Shown here piece after piece: positions 8,203 through 16,910 of a stretch of DNA of 64,000 nt. The position numbers and the translations under genes were made by a program. The stretch spans positions 2,542,001 to 2,606,000 of the forward strand of contig NZ_CP031115.1 in NCBI RefSeq assembly GCF_003568865.1. The letters run 5' to 3'. Under the pieces are notes generated by a model that worked only from the letters and a program-made list of their open reading frames with translations, ran no database searches and was not told the origin of the DNA. The number at the start of each line of letters is the position of its first letter. Position 1 is the first letter of the stretch. This stretch comes from Rubrobacter indicoceani (GTDB taxonomy: Bacteria > Actinomycetota > Rubrobacteria > Rubrobacterales > Rubrobacteraceae).

Positions 8203-8925
8203 ATGTCCTATAACGGAAGGCTTGCAGGTAAGGTCGCGGTTGTAACAGGGGCCAGCAAGGGACTCGGCAGGGCGCTTGCCGTCGCTTTTGCAGACGAGGG
8301 CGCAAAGGTTGTTGTCAACTCCCGCAGCGAAGAAAGCCTCCGTCCCGTCGCGGAAGAGGTAGAGGCGGCGGGCGGAGAGGCGCTGGCCGTTGCGGCGGAC
8401 GTATCGAAGCCGGACGGGGCAAAGAAGCTGGCCGACAGAGCCGCGCGGAAGTTCGGGAAGATAGACGTTCTGGTGAACAACGCGGGGCTGCTCGGCTCAA
8501 GGGTCGCCATCGAGAGCTACCCGGACGATGAGTGGGTAGCGGTCATGGAGGTCAACGCCAACGGGGTCTTCTTTGTCGCCAAGTACGCGATCCCGCACCT
8601 TGCGGAGAACGCGTCCGTCATCAACCTGGTGAGCGGGGCGAGCATCGGGGCGCGGGCCGACTGGGGGGCATACTCGGTGAGCAAGTTCGCGGTGGAAGGG
8701 TTCACGGGCAACCTCGCCCTCGAACTCAAAGACCGGAACATCCGGGTCAACGCGGTGGACCCCGGCGGGATGCGAACGGATATGCGGGCCTCCGCCTACC
8801 CGGACGAAGACCCCGGGACAAAGATCGCCCCGGAAGAAAACACCGCCGTCTTTCTCTACCTCGCCTCCGACAGCTCGAGGGGGGTAACCGGGGAGCGGTT
8901 CAAGGCGCAGGAGTTCACCGGCTAG
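8203..8925 (+). CDS. Short-chain dehydrogenase/reductase (SDR)
   Basis: A 240-residue NAD(P)-dependent oxidoreductase of the classical SDR type. The cofactor motif is TGASKGLG near residue 17, NNAG follows, and the catalytic Ser and Tyr-x3-Lys appear in LVSGASIG and YSVSKFAVEG. The arginine after the first strand (NSRSEE) favours NADP(H). ATG 8203 is preceded by AAAGGA and gives the normal family length; a longer frame upstream lacks SDR sequence. It ends 16 bases before the convergent sortase gene. Substrate unknown. Confidence 0.9.
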   Translation: MSYNGRLAGKVAVVTGASKGLGRALAVAFADEGAKVVVNSRSEESLRPVAEEVEAAGGEALAVAADVSKPDGAKKLADRAARKFGKIDVLVNNAGLLGSRVAIESYPDDEWVAVMEVNANGVFFVAKYAIPHLAENASVINLVSGASIGARADWGAYSVSKFAVEGFTGNLALELKDRNIRVNAVDPGGMRTDMRASAYPDEDPGTKIAPEENTAVFLYLASDSSRGVTGERFKAQEFTG

Positions 8926-8941
8926 AGAAGCCCTGCGTTCC

Positions 8942-9598
8942 CTACGTCTGCTCGACGAGTTCGGCCTGCACTATAAGCCGCTGGGAGTAATCCGGTAGGG
9001 TGCAGGTCTGGAGGGTGAGCACGCTCTTGCCCTCCACGGGTTCGGTTACGGAGAGATCGGTCGGGCTTACGGTCTTCTCCTGAAAGACCCGGTAGGTGTA
9101 CTCGGTGCCTTCAGCGTCGGTGAGGGTTACCTCGTCGCCATTCTCTAGGTTGGTGAGGTCGTAGAAAGCAAGAAAGCTGTCGGAGCCGGGATATCCGAGT
9201 CGGTGTCCGGCGATGTAGACGTTCGCGCCCTCTTCCCAAGGGAAGCCGGTCCCCTGAAGGTGAACGGCTTTGTTGGAGTCGAGGGCTTCGGTATCGGTGC
9301 CGGAGGCGCTGGGTATCTCGGCTTCGTCCACCCGCGCCATCTGCGGGATGCTCAGGCGCATGGTGCGGTCCTGCGGTCCTCCGACGCTGGCGTTGCTCTC
9401 GTTTTCAAGGGTCGGTACGTTGAACCCCGCCGCTCCGTTGCCACCCGCCGAGGCGGGCGAGAGGCCACCGGCCAGAAAGAAAGAAGAGATCAAAGCAATC
9501 CCCGCCGCCAGCAGGGTGATGCTCAAGACCCCGAAAAACACCGACTTCAAACCGGAACGCTCTTCACCGCCGGATGCACTCTGGATGTATCTCGTCAT
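8942..9598 (-). CDS. Class E sortase
   Basis: A 218-residue membrane-anchored transpeptidase. One membrane helix spans about residues 18-42, followed by a Gly/Ala/Asn-rich linker and the sortase barrel. The catalytic triad is visible: His in VYIAGHRLG, Cys in LTLQTCTLP and Arg in YSQRLIV. Sortases of this type attach LPXTG/LAXTG-like proteins to peptidoglycan in Actinobacteria. ATG 9598 is chosen because AAGGAG lies just upstream; a longer frame to 9778 has no signal-like start. No substrate gene is adjacent, so it is likely a housekeeping enzyme. Confidence 0.9.
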   Translation of the reverse strand: MTRYIQSASGGEERSGLKSVFFGVLSITLLAAGIALISSFFLAGGLSPASAGGNGAAGFNVPTLENESNASVGGPQDRTMRLSIPQMARVDEAEIPSASGTDTEALDSNKAVHLQGTGFPWEEGANVYIAGHRLGYPGSDSFLAFYDLTNLENGDEVTLTDAEGTEYTYRVFQEKTVSPTDLSVTEPVEGKSVLTLQTCTLPDYSQRLIVQAELVEQT

Positions 9599-9735
9599 CT
9601 TCTCCTTGTCTGCGCCCGGGTTTTTCCGGGCCTCCTGCGCTTTGCCTGAAGGTATGCCTGCACCAGGGTATACGCCCCCGAGCGTTTTTTGTTGCCGGAC
9701 CGATTTTACACGACTCTCCCCGGAGCCCGACGCCG

Positions 9736-10644
9736 CTACCCGGTCGGGAGGTCTTCCCGAACGCCCCATTCGTTCCACGAGCCGTCGTAGTTGGAGAGGT
9801 TCCTGTAACCGAGGCGGTACATAGCAAACAGCGTTACCGTCGCCGCCACGCCGCCATTGCAGTAGGCGACGACGGGGCTTTCACGGTCTTCGGGTACGCC
9901 GGCCTCCCGCAGTCTGGCCTCGGCCTCCGCCCCGGAGAGAATACCGCCGCCGGGCGCGAAGAGCGCGTCGGCGTGCAGGTGCTTTGCGCCGGGTACGTGG
10001 CCCGGACGCCCCTCACCGCGCGTCACCTCCCCGGTGTACTGCCCGGCGTCGCGGGCGTCGAGGATGGTCCGGGAGCCGCTCCGGGAGGCGGCGAGCATTT
10101 CATTGGCGTCGGACCGCCAGCCGGGACGGGTCTTCGGGGTAAAGGTCGCGGGCTCCGGTTCGGGGGTTTCATCTGTTGCGGGCCGCCCCTCTTCCCGCCA
10201 GCGGGTCCACCCACCGTCAAGAACGGAGGTGTGCTCGTGTCCGTAGTACATCATCGCCCACCAGAGGCGGGTCGCGAACTGTCCCCCGGCGTGGTCGTAG
10301 ACTACGATGTGCGATCCGTCGCCGATGCCGAGCGACCCCATAAGTTCTTTGAAGCGCTCCGGCGGAGCGACCTGCGCGGGGACGGGGTCGTCCGGGTCGG
10401 TTATATCGCGGGTCCAGTCAACAAAGACCGCGCCGGGGATGTGGGCTTCGTCGTACTCTTCACGGGCCGCGACGTACTCGGCCCCCTGCCGACCCTCTCC
10501 GAGGTCGGTCTTTCTCACGTAGCCCCGGATGTCCACGATGCGGAGGTCCGGCCTGTCGAGGTTCGCCGCAAGCCAGTCGGTGGTCGCGAGCGGGTCGAAG
10601 TCGGTCACGCCATCCGGGCTGCCTGCGTTTTTCGGTCCGTTCAT
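9736..10644 (-). CDS. Sulfurtransferase, tandem rhodanese domains
   Basis: A 302-residue thiosulfate/3-mercaptopyruvate sulfurtransferase-like protein with two rhodanese domains. The C-terminal domain holds the catalytic cysteine loop in VVAYCNGGVAATVTLFAM (C-x2-G-x2-A); the N-terminal domain, with VDIRGYVRK and PGAVFVDW, is inactive as usual. The C-terminal stretch NYDGSWNEWG is diagnostic for the family. Its start codon overlaps the CCA-adding enzyme stop (ATGA), so both are cotranscribed. The in vivo sulfur donor is unknown. Confidence 0.92.
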   Translation of the reverse strand: MNGPKNAGSPDGVTDFDPLATTDWLAANLDRPDLRIVDIRGYVRKTDLGEGRQGAEYVAAREEYDEAHIPGAVFVDWTRDITDPDDPVPAQVAPPERFKELMGSLGIGDGSHIVVYDHAGGQFATRLWWAMMYYGHEHTSVLDGGWTRWREEGRPATDETPEPEPATFTPKTRPGWRSDANEMLAASRSGSRTILDARDAGQYTGEVTRGEGRPGHVPGAKHLHADALFAPGGGILSGAEAEARLREAGVPEDRESPVVAYCNGGVAATVTLFAMYRLGYRNLSNYDGSWNEWGVREDLPTG

Positions 10645-12197
10645 CTCTGGCTCCTTCTTTGAGCTTCCGGCTTTCCGGCCTCCGGTTTTCCGGCTTCGTT
10701 CAGGTATCGCTGTGCCAGCCGCCGGGCGGTTTCCTTATCGTCCTTGCCGAGCCGTCCCTCGACGACCTCGTTCTCGAGGTGGTCTTTGACGGCTTTGATC
10801 CACGGCCCCGGCTCCCGGTCGAAACGGGCCATCAGCTCGTTGCCGTCCAGCGGGCTTTCAAGCTTCTCGACAGCGTCTTCGGAGCGCACTTCTTCGACCC
10901 GGTTGTAGAGGCTCCGCCAGCTTGCCTGCGCGACGTTTCTGCGTCTCGGGTTGCCGCCGGTTATGTCGGCGCGGGCGAGCTTCATGAGGTCTTCCACCGT
11001 GGAGAGCACCCGCTCGCCCTTTGCAAGGTACGTGTCGCGGATGAAACGTCTGACGGCGGAGTCGCTCCACGGGTCACGGGCCATCGCGTAGCTCATCGGG
11101 CGCATGTGGTTCGATACGAGATGAACGACGGCGGCCGTGCTGTCTTTCGGGTAGGCGAGGCGGTTCATGGCGCGTCTCGCTATCGTCGCCCCGACGTTCT
11201 CGTGGCCGTAGAAGTGGACCTGCTTCGGGAGCGTCCTGCCGCCGCATTCCGGGCATTCCCCCTCGCCGGAGGTTCTCTGAATGCTCTTTCTGCCGCAGTA
11301 CGTGCAGCGGTGTTCGTAGCCCAGGGTGCGCGGCTTGCCGATATCATGGAAAAAAGCGGCCTTTCTGAGAACCGGGTCGGCCTCGACGCTCTCGACGACC
11401 ATAAGGGTATGCTCAAAGACATCCTTGTGGTGGAACTCGCTGTCCTGCTCTACGGCTACCGTCTCCATAAACTCCGGGACGATGAACTCCATCAGGCCCA
11501 GCCGGACAAGCGTCTGAATCCCGGCGGCGACGTTGGTGCTCAAGAGGATCTTCTCGAACTCCTCCCGAATGCGTTCGGCGGAGATGCTTTCGAGCCACCC
11601 GGCGTTCTCCCGGATGGCTGATTCGAGATCCGGGGTCATCGCAAAGGGCTTTTCGTCGGTGGAGAGCGTTGTCTGGAAGCGCACGGCGCGGAGCATCCTG
11701 AGCGGGTCATCGCGCATCCGGTCAAGCGGAACCCCGACGGCCCGTAGCACCCCCGAGGCCAGGTCCGGGATGCCTCCGAACGGATCGCATACCCCGCCCG
11801 TTACCGCGTCGGCGGCGATGGCGTTTATGGTGAAGTCGCGCCGGGCGAGGTCGTCTTCCAGCGTCTCTCCGAAGGAGACCTCCGGATGCCGGCTCCCCTC
11901 CGTATAAAGATCGCTGCGGTAGGTCGTTACTTCGACGCCGTAGTCGTCGATAAACGCCCCGATGGTCCCGAAGCGCTCACCCACATCCCAGAGACCCCGG
12001 GCGCGCTTTTTGAGCAGCGGCTTGAACTCGTCGGGCCGGGCCCCGGTCGTGGCGTCCACGTCGTGAGGCTCACCGCGCCCGGAGAGGGAGTCCCGCACGA
12101 ACCCGCCGACAAGGTAGAGCGCGAAACCCGCCGCCCGGAACTCCTCGCCGAGCCGGACGAGCGGGGCCGGAACTTCTATTTTCTGGTGAGCGGTCAT
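10641..12197 (-). CDS. cca: CCA tRNA nucleotidyltransferase with HD domain and inserted zinc ribbon
   Basis: A 518-residue class II nucleotidyltransferase. The head domain has LVGGFVRDSLSG and the catalytic Asp pair in HDVDATTGARPDE, then ARRDFTINAIAAD and the downstream RMLRAVRF. The C-terminal half has an HD phosphohydrolase core (EHTLMVV, FFHDIGKPRT). Inside the HD domain, at about residues 300-325, is an inserted four-cysteine ribbon (CTYCGRKS and CPECGG). It adds or repairs tRNA 3' CCA; poly(A) polymerase activity is a possible alternative. The C-terminus contains a small GKPEAGKPEA repeat. It is followed by the overlapping rhodanese gene. Confidence 0.92.
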   Translation of the reverse strand: MTAHQKIEVPAPLVRLGEEFRAAGFALYLVGGFVRDSLSGRGEPHDVDATTGARPDEFKPLLKKRARGLWDVGERFGTIGAFIDDYGVEVTTYRSDLYTEGSRHPEVSFGETLEDDLARRDFTINAIAADAVTGGVCDPFGGIPDLASGVLRAVGVPLDRMRDDPLRMLRAVRFQTTLSTDEKPFAMTPDLESAIRENAGWLESISAERIREEFEKILLSTNVAAGIQTLVRLGLMEFIVPEFMETVAVEQDSEFHHKDVFEHTLMVVESVEADPVLRKAAFFHDIGKPRTLGYEHRCTYCGRKSIQRTSGEGECPECGGRTLPKQVHFYGHENVGATIARRAMNRLAYPKDSTAAVVHLVSNHMRPMSYAMARDPWSDSAVRRFIRDTYLAKGERVLSTVEDLMKLARADITGGNPRRRNVAQASWRSLYNRVEEVRSEDAVEKLESPLDGNELMARFDREPGPWIKAVKDHLENEVVEGRLGKDDKETARRLAQRYLNEAGKPEAGKPEAQRRSQR

Positions 12198-12280
12198 CGG
12201 GGTGGCATTCTATTACGTCTGTCGGGGATAACGGGAGAAGAGCCGCCGGGGCCGCAGAACGCACAACGCTCCCGAGGGGT

Positions 12281-12619
12281 TCAGGAGATCGCGGCCTGCC
12301 GGTCGAGGTAGATGTCGAAGTAGTCCCGGAAGCCCGTTACGGAGAAGATGCGCTCGACGGCTCTTGAGGGCGAGGCGAACCTCAGGGAGGCCCCCCGTTT
12401 TTCAAGGGTGTCCTTGCAGCGGGCGAACATGGAGAGCGCGGTCGAATCCATGAAGTCTATGCCGCCCATGTCCACGACCACGACTTTTCCGCCGCCGTTC
12501 TCCTGAGCGCGCTCTATGGCGTACTGAACCTTTGGAGCCGTATGGAGGTCCACCTCACCGCGAACGGTTACGATCGAGTACTCCTCGGCGTGTTCGTCTA
12601 TGCTAACGTCGAAGTCCAT
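12281..12619 (-). CDS. STAS-domain anti-sigma factor antagonist
   Basis: A 112-residue single STAS domain of the SpoIIAA/RsbV type. The phosphorylation site Ser lies in GIDFMDSTALSMF, after KVVVVDMGG, and the opening EVDLHTAPKV is typical. Such proteins bind an anti-sigma kinase when unphosphorylated and free an alternative sigma factor. No partner kinase or sigma gene is adjacent. Identity of the family is secure, the regulatory partner unknown. Confidence 0.9.
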   Translation of the reverse strand: MDFDVSIDEHAEEYSIVTVRGEVDLHTAPKVQYAIERAQENGGGKVVVVDMGGIDFMDSTALSMFARCKDTLEKRGASLRFASPSRAVERIFSVTGFRDYFDIYLDRQAAIS

Positions 12620-12880
12620 AGACCCCGGCCCTCTTTTCTGATCTCAAACTCCTGATCCCAAACCAACTACTTTCCGCCTCTGGCTTGCGTCTCTGACCTT
12701 CTTGCGGCGTGGTACCTAAATATAGCCTATAACCCGGCTTTTGCCTCACCCGCCGGGCTTTGCGGGCGTGCGTTACCGCCCGGGGCTTCTGCGGGCCTTC
12801 TGTCCGACGCCTTGAGCGAACCTGATCTACGCCACGTTGCGTGTCGCCGTGGTGGATGATTCTGGTAACATCTCAGCGTT

Positions 12881-13498
12881 ATGTATGAGAAAGGTACAAA
12901 GGCCTCCGCCGCAGGGCGGACCGCAGTTTTCATAGACGGTGCGAACCTCTACCACTCCATAAAGAGCTACTACAACGCGGTTCTTGACTACGATCGGCTG
13001 CTCTCTGCGGCGGTCGGCGGGCGTTCGCTGCTGCGGGCGACCTTCTACATCGTCGAGAAGGTCGAGAGGCCGGACGTGGAGGAGATAGGACAGGGCGGTT
13101 CGGCCCGCTCTTTTGTCTACAACCTGAACAAGTTCGGCTACAAGGTCCGTTCGAAGCCGCTGACGGTCTTTGAATCCTTTTCGTCGAGCGGAGAGCGGAC
13201 GGTTACCCACAAAGGCGACTGGGACGTCGGGATAGTGGTGGATATGTTCCGGCTGGCCCCGCACGCGGATACGTTTGTTCTTGTCTCGGGCGACGGCGAC
13301 TACATAGAGGCGATAGACGTGCTGCAGAGCGAGTACGGCATCCGGGTAGAGGTGATAAGCGCGCTGCAATGCACCTCGCAGGCCCTGCTCGACATCTGCG
13401 ACTCGCACACGGACCTCTCCGAGATCCCGGACCTCTTCAAGAACCGCCCGGCCAGAACCCAGACCCCCGAACCGCTTGAAGGTTCACGCCGGGGCTAA
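12881..13498 (+). CDS. NYN domain protein (LabA/DUF88-like)
   Basis: A 205-residue protein with a PIN-like NYN nuclease fold. The acidic residues expected at the metal site are visible: FIDGANLYHSI near the N-terminus, KGDWDVGIVVDM in the middle and LVSGDGDYIEAIDVL near the C-terminus. These proteins are predicted or shown RNases in RNA processing. No strong ribosome binding site precedes the ATG. The gene is convergent with and overlaps by 4 bases the small membrane protein gene at 13495. Confidence 0.85.
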   Translation: MYEKGTKASAAGRTAVFIDGANLYHSIKSYYNAVLDYDRLLSAAVGGRSLLRATFYIVEKVERPDVEEIGQGGSARSFVYNLNKFGYKVRSKPLTVFESFSSSGERTVTHKGDWDVGIVVDMFRLAPHADTFVLVSGDGDYIEAIDVLQSEYGIRVEVISALQCTSQALLDICDSHTDLSEIPDLFKNRPARTQTPEPLEGSRRG

Positions 13499-13758
13499 CA
13501 GGCTCCGTCACCATCGCCGTCGAACCCGCCGTACGCGGAGGATCTGTAGAGGTGGGAAGCCATCAGGTGGAGGGAGTTGTACCTCCCGACGCCCGCGGCG
13601 AGGCCGACTATCGCACCGAACTGCACCCCGACCACCGCATCACCCGCGAAATATCCGACCGCGCCGCCGATGATGCCGCCGGCCCCGGTGAACTCCAGGA
13701 TTCCGGCTGCGATCCTTGAAACCGAAGCCTCGAACGAAACAGCGTTTGTACTCTCCAT
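13495..13758 (-). CDS. Small glycine-rich membrane protein, unknown
   Basis: An 87-residue protein with a central Gly/Ala-rich hydrophobic stretch (about residues 17-58, with GGIIGGAVGYFAGDAVVGV) that could form two membrane helices of glycine-zipper type. The C-terminus is Asp/Gly-rich. The ATG is preceded by AGAGGAG at good spacing, which supports translation. I do not recognise a named family. It overlaps the end of the NYN gene on the other strand. Confidence 0.6.
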   Translation of the reverse strand: MESTNAVSFEASVSRIAAGILEFTGAGGIIGGAVGYFAGDAVVGVQFGAIVGLAAGVGRYNSLHLMASHLYRSSAYGGFDGDGDGAC

Positions 13759-13850
13759 CTGTCGCTCCTCTTGCCGAAAAACGCATCCCTGCTCCTGAAG
13801 TTATTATAACATCAGGCACTTTTGTCGGAAAGCGGAACCTCCGGCGGTGG

Positions 13851-14759
13851 TCAGAGAGGTTCGCCGATGATGCGGACTTCGAGTTCGAGGTCTACATCGA
13901 GGCGTTCCTTGACGGTCTGCCTGACTTTTTCGATCATCTGCAGGGCGTCGTCGGCCTTTGCGCCGCCGAGGTTGACAAGGTAGTTGGCGTGTACGGGCGA
14001 GACCTGTATGGAGCCGATGGTCGTTCCTTTGAGGCCGGCTTCTTCGATGACGCGGCCGGGGAAGTCGCCGGGCGGACGTTTAAAGGTGGAGCCGCAGCTC
14101 GGTTTGCTCGGTGAGCCGGTCATGCGCTGGGTGCGGAACCCGCGGATACGCCTCTTGAGTTCTTCGGCGTCGCCGGGGTGGAGTCGGTAGCTTGCACGAA
14201 CCACCGTCCAGTCCGGATGGTCGTGCAGGATGCTGTGGCGGTAGGAGTGTTCGAGTTCTCTGGAGGTCATGGAAACAAGCTCGCCGTCTTTCAGGATGTC
14301 GGCTGAGATCATCACCTCCTTTGTCTCCGAGCCGTAGGCCCCGGCGTTCATGCAGACCGCGCCGCCGACGGTACCGGGAATACCGGTGGCGAACTCTATT
14401 CCGGCGAGTCCTTTCGCGGCGGCGGCGTTTGCGAGAACGGGGTAGAGCGCGCCCGCCTCGGCCACCAGAAGCGGGCCTTCGTCATCTTCGGAGAAGGTTA
14501 CGCTTTTAAGGGACTTTGCGAGGCGGATGGTGAGGCCGCGAATGCCGCCGTCGCGGATAAGGACGTTTGTACCGCCTCCGAGAACGGTGACGGGGACGGA
14601 GTTCTCACGGGCGGTGCGAAGAGCTTCGAGCAGTTCGTCCGTGGACTTCGGTTCGAGAAGAAGGTCTGCGGGGCCGCCGATCTTCCACGCCGTGTAGCGG
14701 GAGAGCGGCTCTTCCGGCTTTGCCGCCGGGAAGAGGTGGTGTAGAGTTGCATAAGACAC
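13851..14759 (-). CDS. murB: UDP-N-acetylenolpyruvoylglucosamine reductase MurB
   Basis: A 302-residue FAD/NADPH enzyme of peptidoglycan precursor synthesis. The FAD-binding domain shows TAWKIGGPADLLLEP, VLGGGTNVLIRDGGIRG and GIPGTVGGAVCMNAGAYG; the C-terminal part has the substrate loop PSCGSTFKRPPGDFPGR and GSIQVSPVHANYLVNLG. Ser in CGSTFKRP is the proton donor position. The presence of the Tyr-loop-lacking short form cannot be judged by eye. It is divergent from the pyrophosphorylase gene at 14814. Confidence 0.96.
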   Translation of the reverse strand: MSYATLHHLFPAAKPEEPLSRYTAWKIGGPADLLLEPKSTDELLEALRTARENSVPVTVLGGGTNVLIRDGGIRGLTIRLAKSLKSVTFSEDDEGPLLVAEAGALYPVLANAAAAKGLAGIEFATGIPGTVGGAVCMNAGAYGSETKEVMISADILKDGELVSMTSRELEHSYRHSILHDHPDWTVVRASYRLHPGDAEELKRRIRGFRTQRMTGSPSKPSCGSTFKRPPGDFPGRVIEEAGLKGTTIGSIQVSPVHANYLVNLGGAKADDALQMIEKVRQTVKERLDVDLELEVRIIGEPL

Positions 14760-14813
14760 GGGAGAGACTATAGATCAGGCCGCGAGGGCTTGCACGAAAG
14801 GCTGGAGCAGATC

Positions 14814-15848
14814 ATGAAAGCGATGACGCTTGCGGCGGGCAAAGGCACGAGGCTCTTCCCGCTCACCGGTGAAGTCCCGAAGCCGATGGCCCCGGTCGTG
14901 GACCGTCCGATCATCGAACACATCTTCGAGTTGCTGGCCTTTCACGGGGTGAAGGAAGTCCACGCCAACGTTTTTTACCTCGCCGACGCGCTGCTCGAAG
15001 CCTACGGGGAGAAGTCCGAGTTCTCGGGGATGGAGATCAACCTCAGCCGCGAGGAGAAACTCCTCGGCACCGCAGGCGGGGTGAAACGGCTTGCGGATCG
15101 CTTCGACGAGACTTTCGTCGTGATCTCCGGCGACGCTCTCACGGATATAGACCTGACGGAGATGCTCGCCCTGCACCGGGAGAGAGACGCCCTTGCGACC
15201 ATCGCCCTCCGGCGCGTGAACGACACCTCGGAGTTCGGGGTGGTCGAGCTCGACGAGAATGACAACATCCTCGGCTTCCAGGAGAAGCCCGACCCGAAGG
15301 ACGCTATAAGCACCCTGGCGAACACGGGCATATACATCTTTGAGCCGGAGGCTCTGGCGTATATCCCGGAGGGTGAGTTCTTTGACTTCGCCACCGACGT
15401 GTTCCCGAAGTTCCTTGAGAACGGCGAGCGGTTCATCGGCTACGAGGGGTCGTTTTACTGGTCGGACATCGGGACGCTCGCGGCTTACCGTCAGGCCCAC
15501 TACGACGCGCTTTCGGGACGGGTGCGGGTGCGGGTTCCGGGTGAGAAGCGCGGCGAGAGCGTCTGGGTCGGCCCGGATGCGATGATCCACCCGTCGGTGG
15601 ATTTCGCCGGGTACGTCGTGGTCGGCGGGGAGGCGGTCATCGGGCGGGACGTAACGCTCGCCGGGGACGTTACGGTCGGGCGGGACTGCTGGATCCGCAA
15701 GGGCGCGACGATAAAGAGCAGCATCCTGCTTCCGGGGGCGTCGGTCGGGGAGAACGCCTACCTGGAGGACTGCATCGTCGGACACGGCTACGACGTGCGG
15801 GCCGGTGAGATCATCCGCGGCGGCGCGCTGATCCGCAACCCGAACTAA
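14814..15848 (+). CDS. NDP-sugar pyrophosphorylase with left-handed beta-helix domain
   Basis: About 344 residues. The N-terminal nucleotidyltransferase domain has AMTLAAGKGTRLFPLT, the signature loop with conserved Lys in EVPKPMAPV, ISGDALTDIDL and GFQEKPDP. The C-terminal part (from about residue 260) is hexapeptide-like (IHPSVDFAGYVVVGGEAVIG). The combination fits mannose-1-phosphate guanylyltransferase/GDP-mannose pyrophosphorylase or glucose-1-phosphate thymidylyltransferase-like proteins that make nucleotide sugars for the envelope. ATG 14814 is preceded by GGAG; a TTG at 14790 is less likely. Confidence 0.87.
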   Translation: MKAMTLAAGKGTRLFPLTGEVPKPMAPVVDRPIIEHIFELLAFHGVKEVHANVFYLADALLEAYGEKSEFSGMEINLSREEKLLGTAGGVKRLADRFDETFVVISGDALTDIDLTEMLALHRERDALATIALRRVNDTSEFGVVELDENDNILGFQEKPDPKDAISTLANTGIYIFEPEALAYIPEGEFFDFATDVFPKFLENGERFIGYEGSFYWSDIGTLAAYRQAHYDALSGRVRVRVPGEKRGESVWVGPDAMIHPSVDFAGYVVVGGEAVIGRDVTLAGDVTVGRDCWIRKGATIKSSILLPGASVGENAYLEDCIVGHGYDVRAGEIIRGGALIRNPN

Positions 15849-15861
15849 CCGACGGGCTTTC

Positions 15862-16554
15862 TCAGGCCGGTTTCACGAGCCTGTAGCCGAACCCCCGAAC
15901 GGTCTCTATGATGCGGGGCTTTTCGGAGTTGTCGCCGAGCTTGGTCCTGAGCCGCTGGACGTAGACGTTGACGGTGCGCTCGTCTATGTAGTCGTCCTGA
16001 CCCCAGACCTGCCGCAAGAGGGCGGACCGCTCAAAGACCCGCCCGGGCCTGCGAGCCAGAACGCAGAGCAGGTCGAACTCCCGGCGGGAGAGGCTTATCT
16101 CCCGCCCGCCCTTCGTGACCTGAACCTCGTCCGGGTCTATCTCGAGGTCCCCGACAAGGATCCTGCTGGAAGAAGAGTTCTCCCGCCCGGCGCTGTCTTT
16201 CCTGCGGAATATCTGCTTTACCCGCGCCACCAACTCCCTCGGGTTGACGGGCGAGCGCATGTAGTAGTCCGCGCCGAGTTCTATACCGACTATCCGGTCC
16301 ATCGTATCCTCATCGCGGAGGAGCGCAACGGTATAGACCCCCGGCCTCTGCACCGCCGAGATAACCTGAAAGCCGCGTTCGTCCGGCAGACGGTTATCCA
16401 CGACCGCAACGTCGAACTGCTGCCGCTCGGACATCTGCCGGGCATGGGAACCGGTACCGGCCGGGATCACCCGCCACCCCTCGGATGCGAGCGCCCGCCG
16501 CAAGCGCAACCGTTCCTCGTCGTTCCCGATCACAAGCAAAACAGCCCCGCTCAA
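15862..16554 (-). CDS. OmpR/PhoB-type response regulator with atypical receiver
   Basis: About 230 residues. The receiver domain has the Asp in AVVDNRLPDERGF, but the conserved Thr/Ser strand reads VALLRDEDT and the conserved Lys position reads MRSPVNPREL, so two switch residues are missing. The C-terminal winged helix is normal: LSRREFDLLCVLARRPGRVF and ERTVNVYVQRLRTKLGD. Start is set at a TTG (16554) preceded by GGGAGGG because the upstream frame lacks receiver sequence. No kinase is adjacent. It may act without phosphorylation. Confidence 0.85.
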   Translation of the reverse strand: MSGAVLLVIGNDEERLRLRRALASEGWRVIPAGTGSHARQMSERQQFDVAVVDNRLPDERGFQVISAVQRPGVYTVALLRDEDTMDRIVGIELGADYYMRSPVNPRELVARVKQIFRRKDSAGRENSSSSRILVGDLEIDPDEVQVTKGGREISLSRREFDLLCVLARRPGRVFERSALLRQVWGQDDYIDERTVNVYVQRLRTKLGDNSEKPRIIETVRGFGYRLVKPA

Positions 16555-16723
16555 ACCTCGAAAACCCTCCCGCAGATCTACAGAACATCCCGTCAAGTAT
16601 AGCCCCGACCGCAACCCCGGATAAAGTACCCCGAACCCACGGCCCGTCCGGAGCCAGAGTCCACCTTGAGTAACCCCCCTCCAGGCGATATGATAGGGGC
16701 TTCGGGGATACAAACCCTGACAC

Positions 16724-16797
16724 GCGCTCGTAGCTCAGCCGGATAGAGCGTCTGACTACGAATCAGAAGGTCGCAGGTTCGAGTCCTGCCGAGCGCG
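16724..16797 (+). tRNA. tRNA-Arg (anticodon ACG)
   Basis: A full cloverleaf can be drawn: acceptor GCGCTCG with CGAGCGC, D arm around GCTCAGCCGGATAGAGC, anticodon stem TCTGA/TCAGA with loop CTACGAA (anticodon ACG at 16758-16760), and T arm GCAGG-TTCGAGT-CCTGC. The CCA end is not encoded. Its 3' half is the likely insertion site of the element to the right. Confidence 0.97.
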
Positions 16798-16807
16798 CAA
16801 AGGAAAG

Positions 16808-16836
16808 CCCCGCAAACGGCGGGTTTCTTGTTTTTC
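16808..16836 (+). terminator. Rho-independent terminator after tRNA-Arg
   Basis: CCCGC and GCGGG form a stem around AAACG, followed by TTTCTTGTTTTT. It lies 11 bases after the tRNA and probably travels with either the tRNA or the left attachment site. Confidence 0.8.
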
Positions 16837-16910
16837 TCTATCTCGAAAGTTACCGAGTTTCCTGCAGAATACCACCGTGTGTACCACCGAGTGACTCTGA
16901 AACAGACGTT

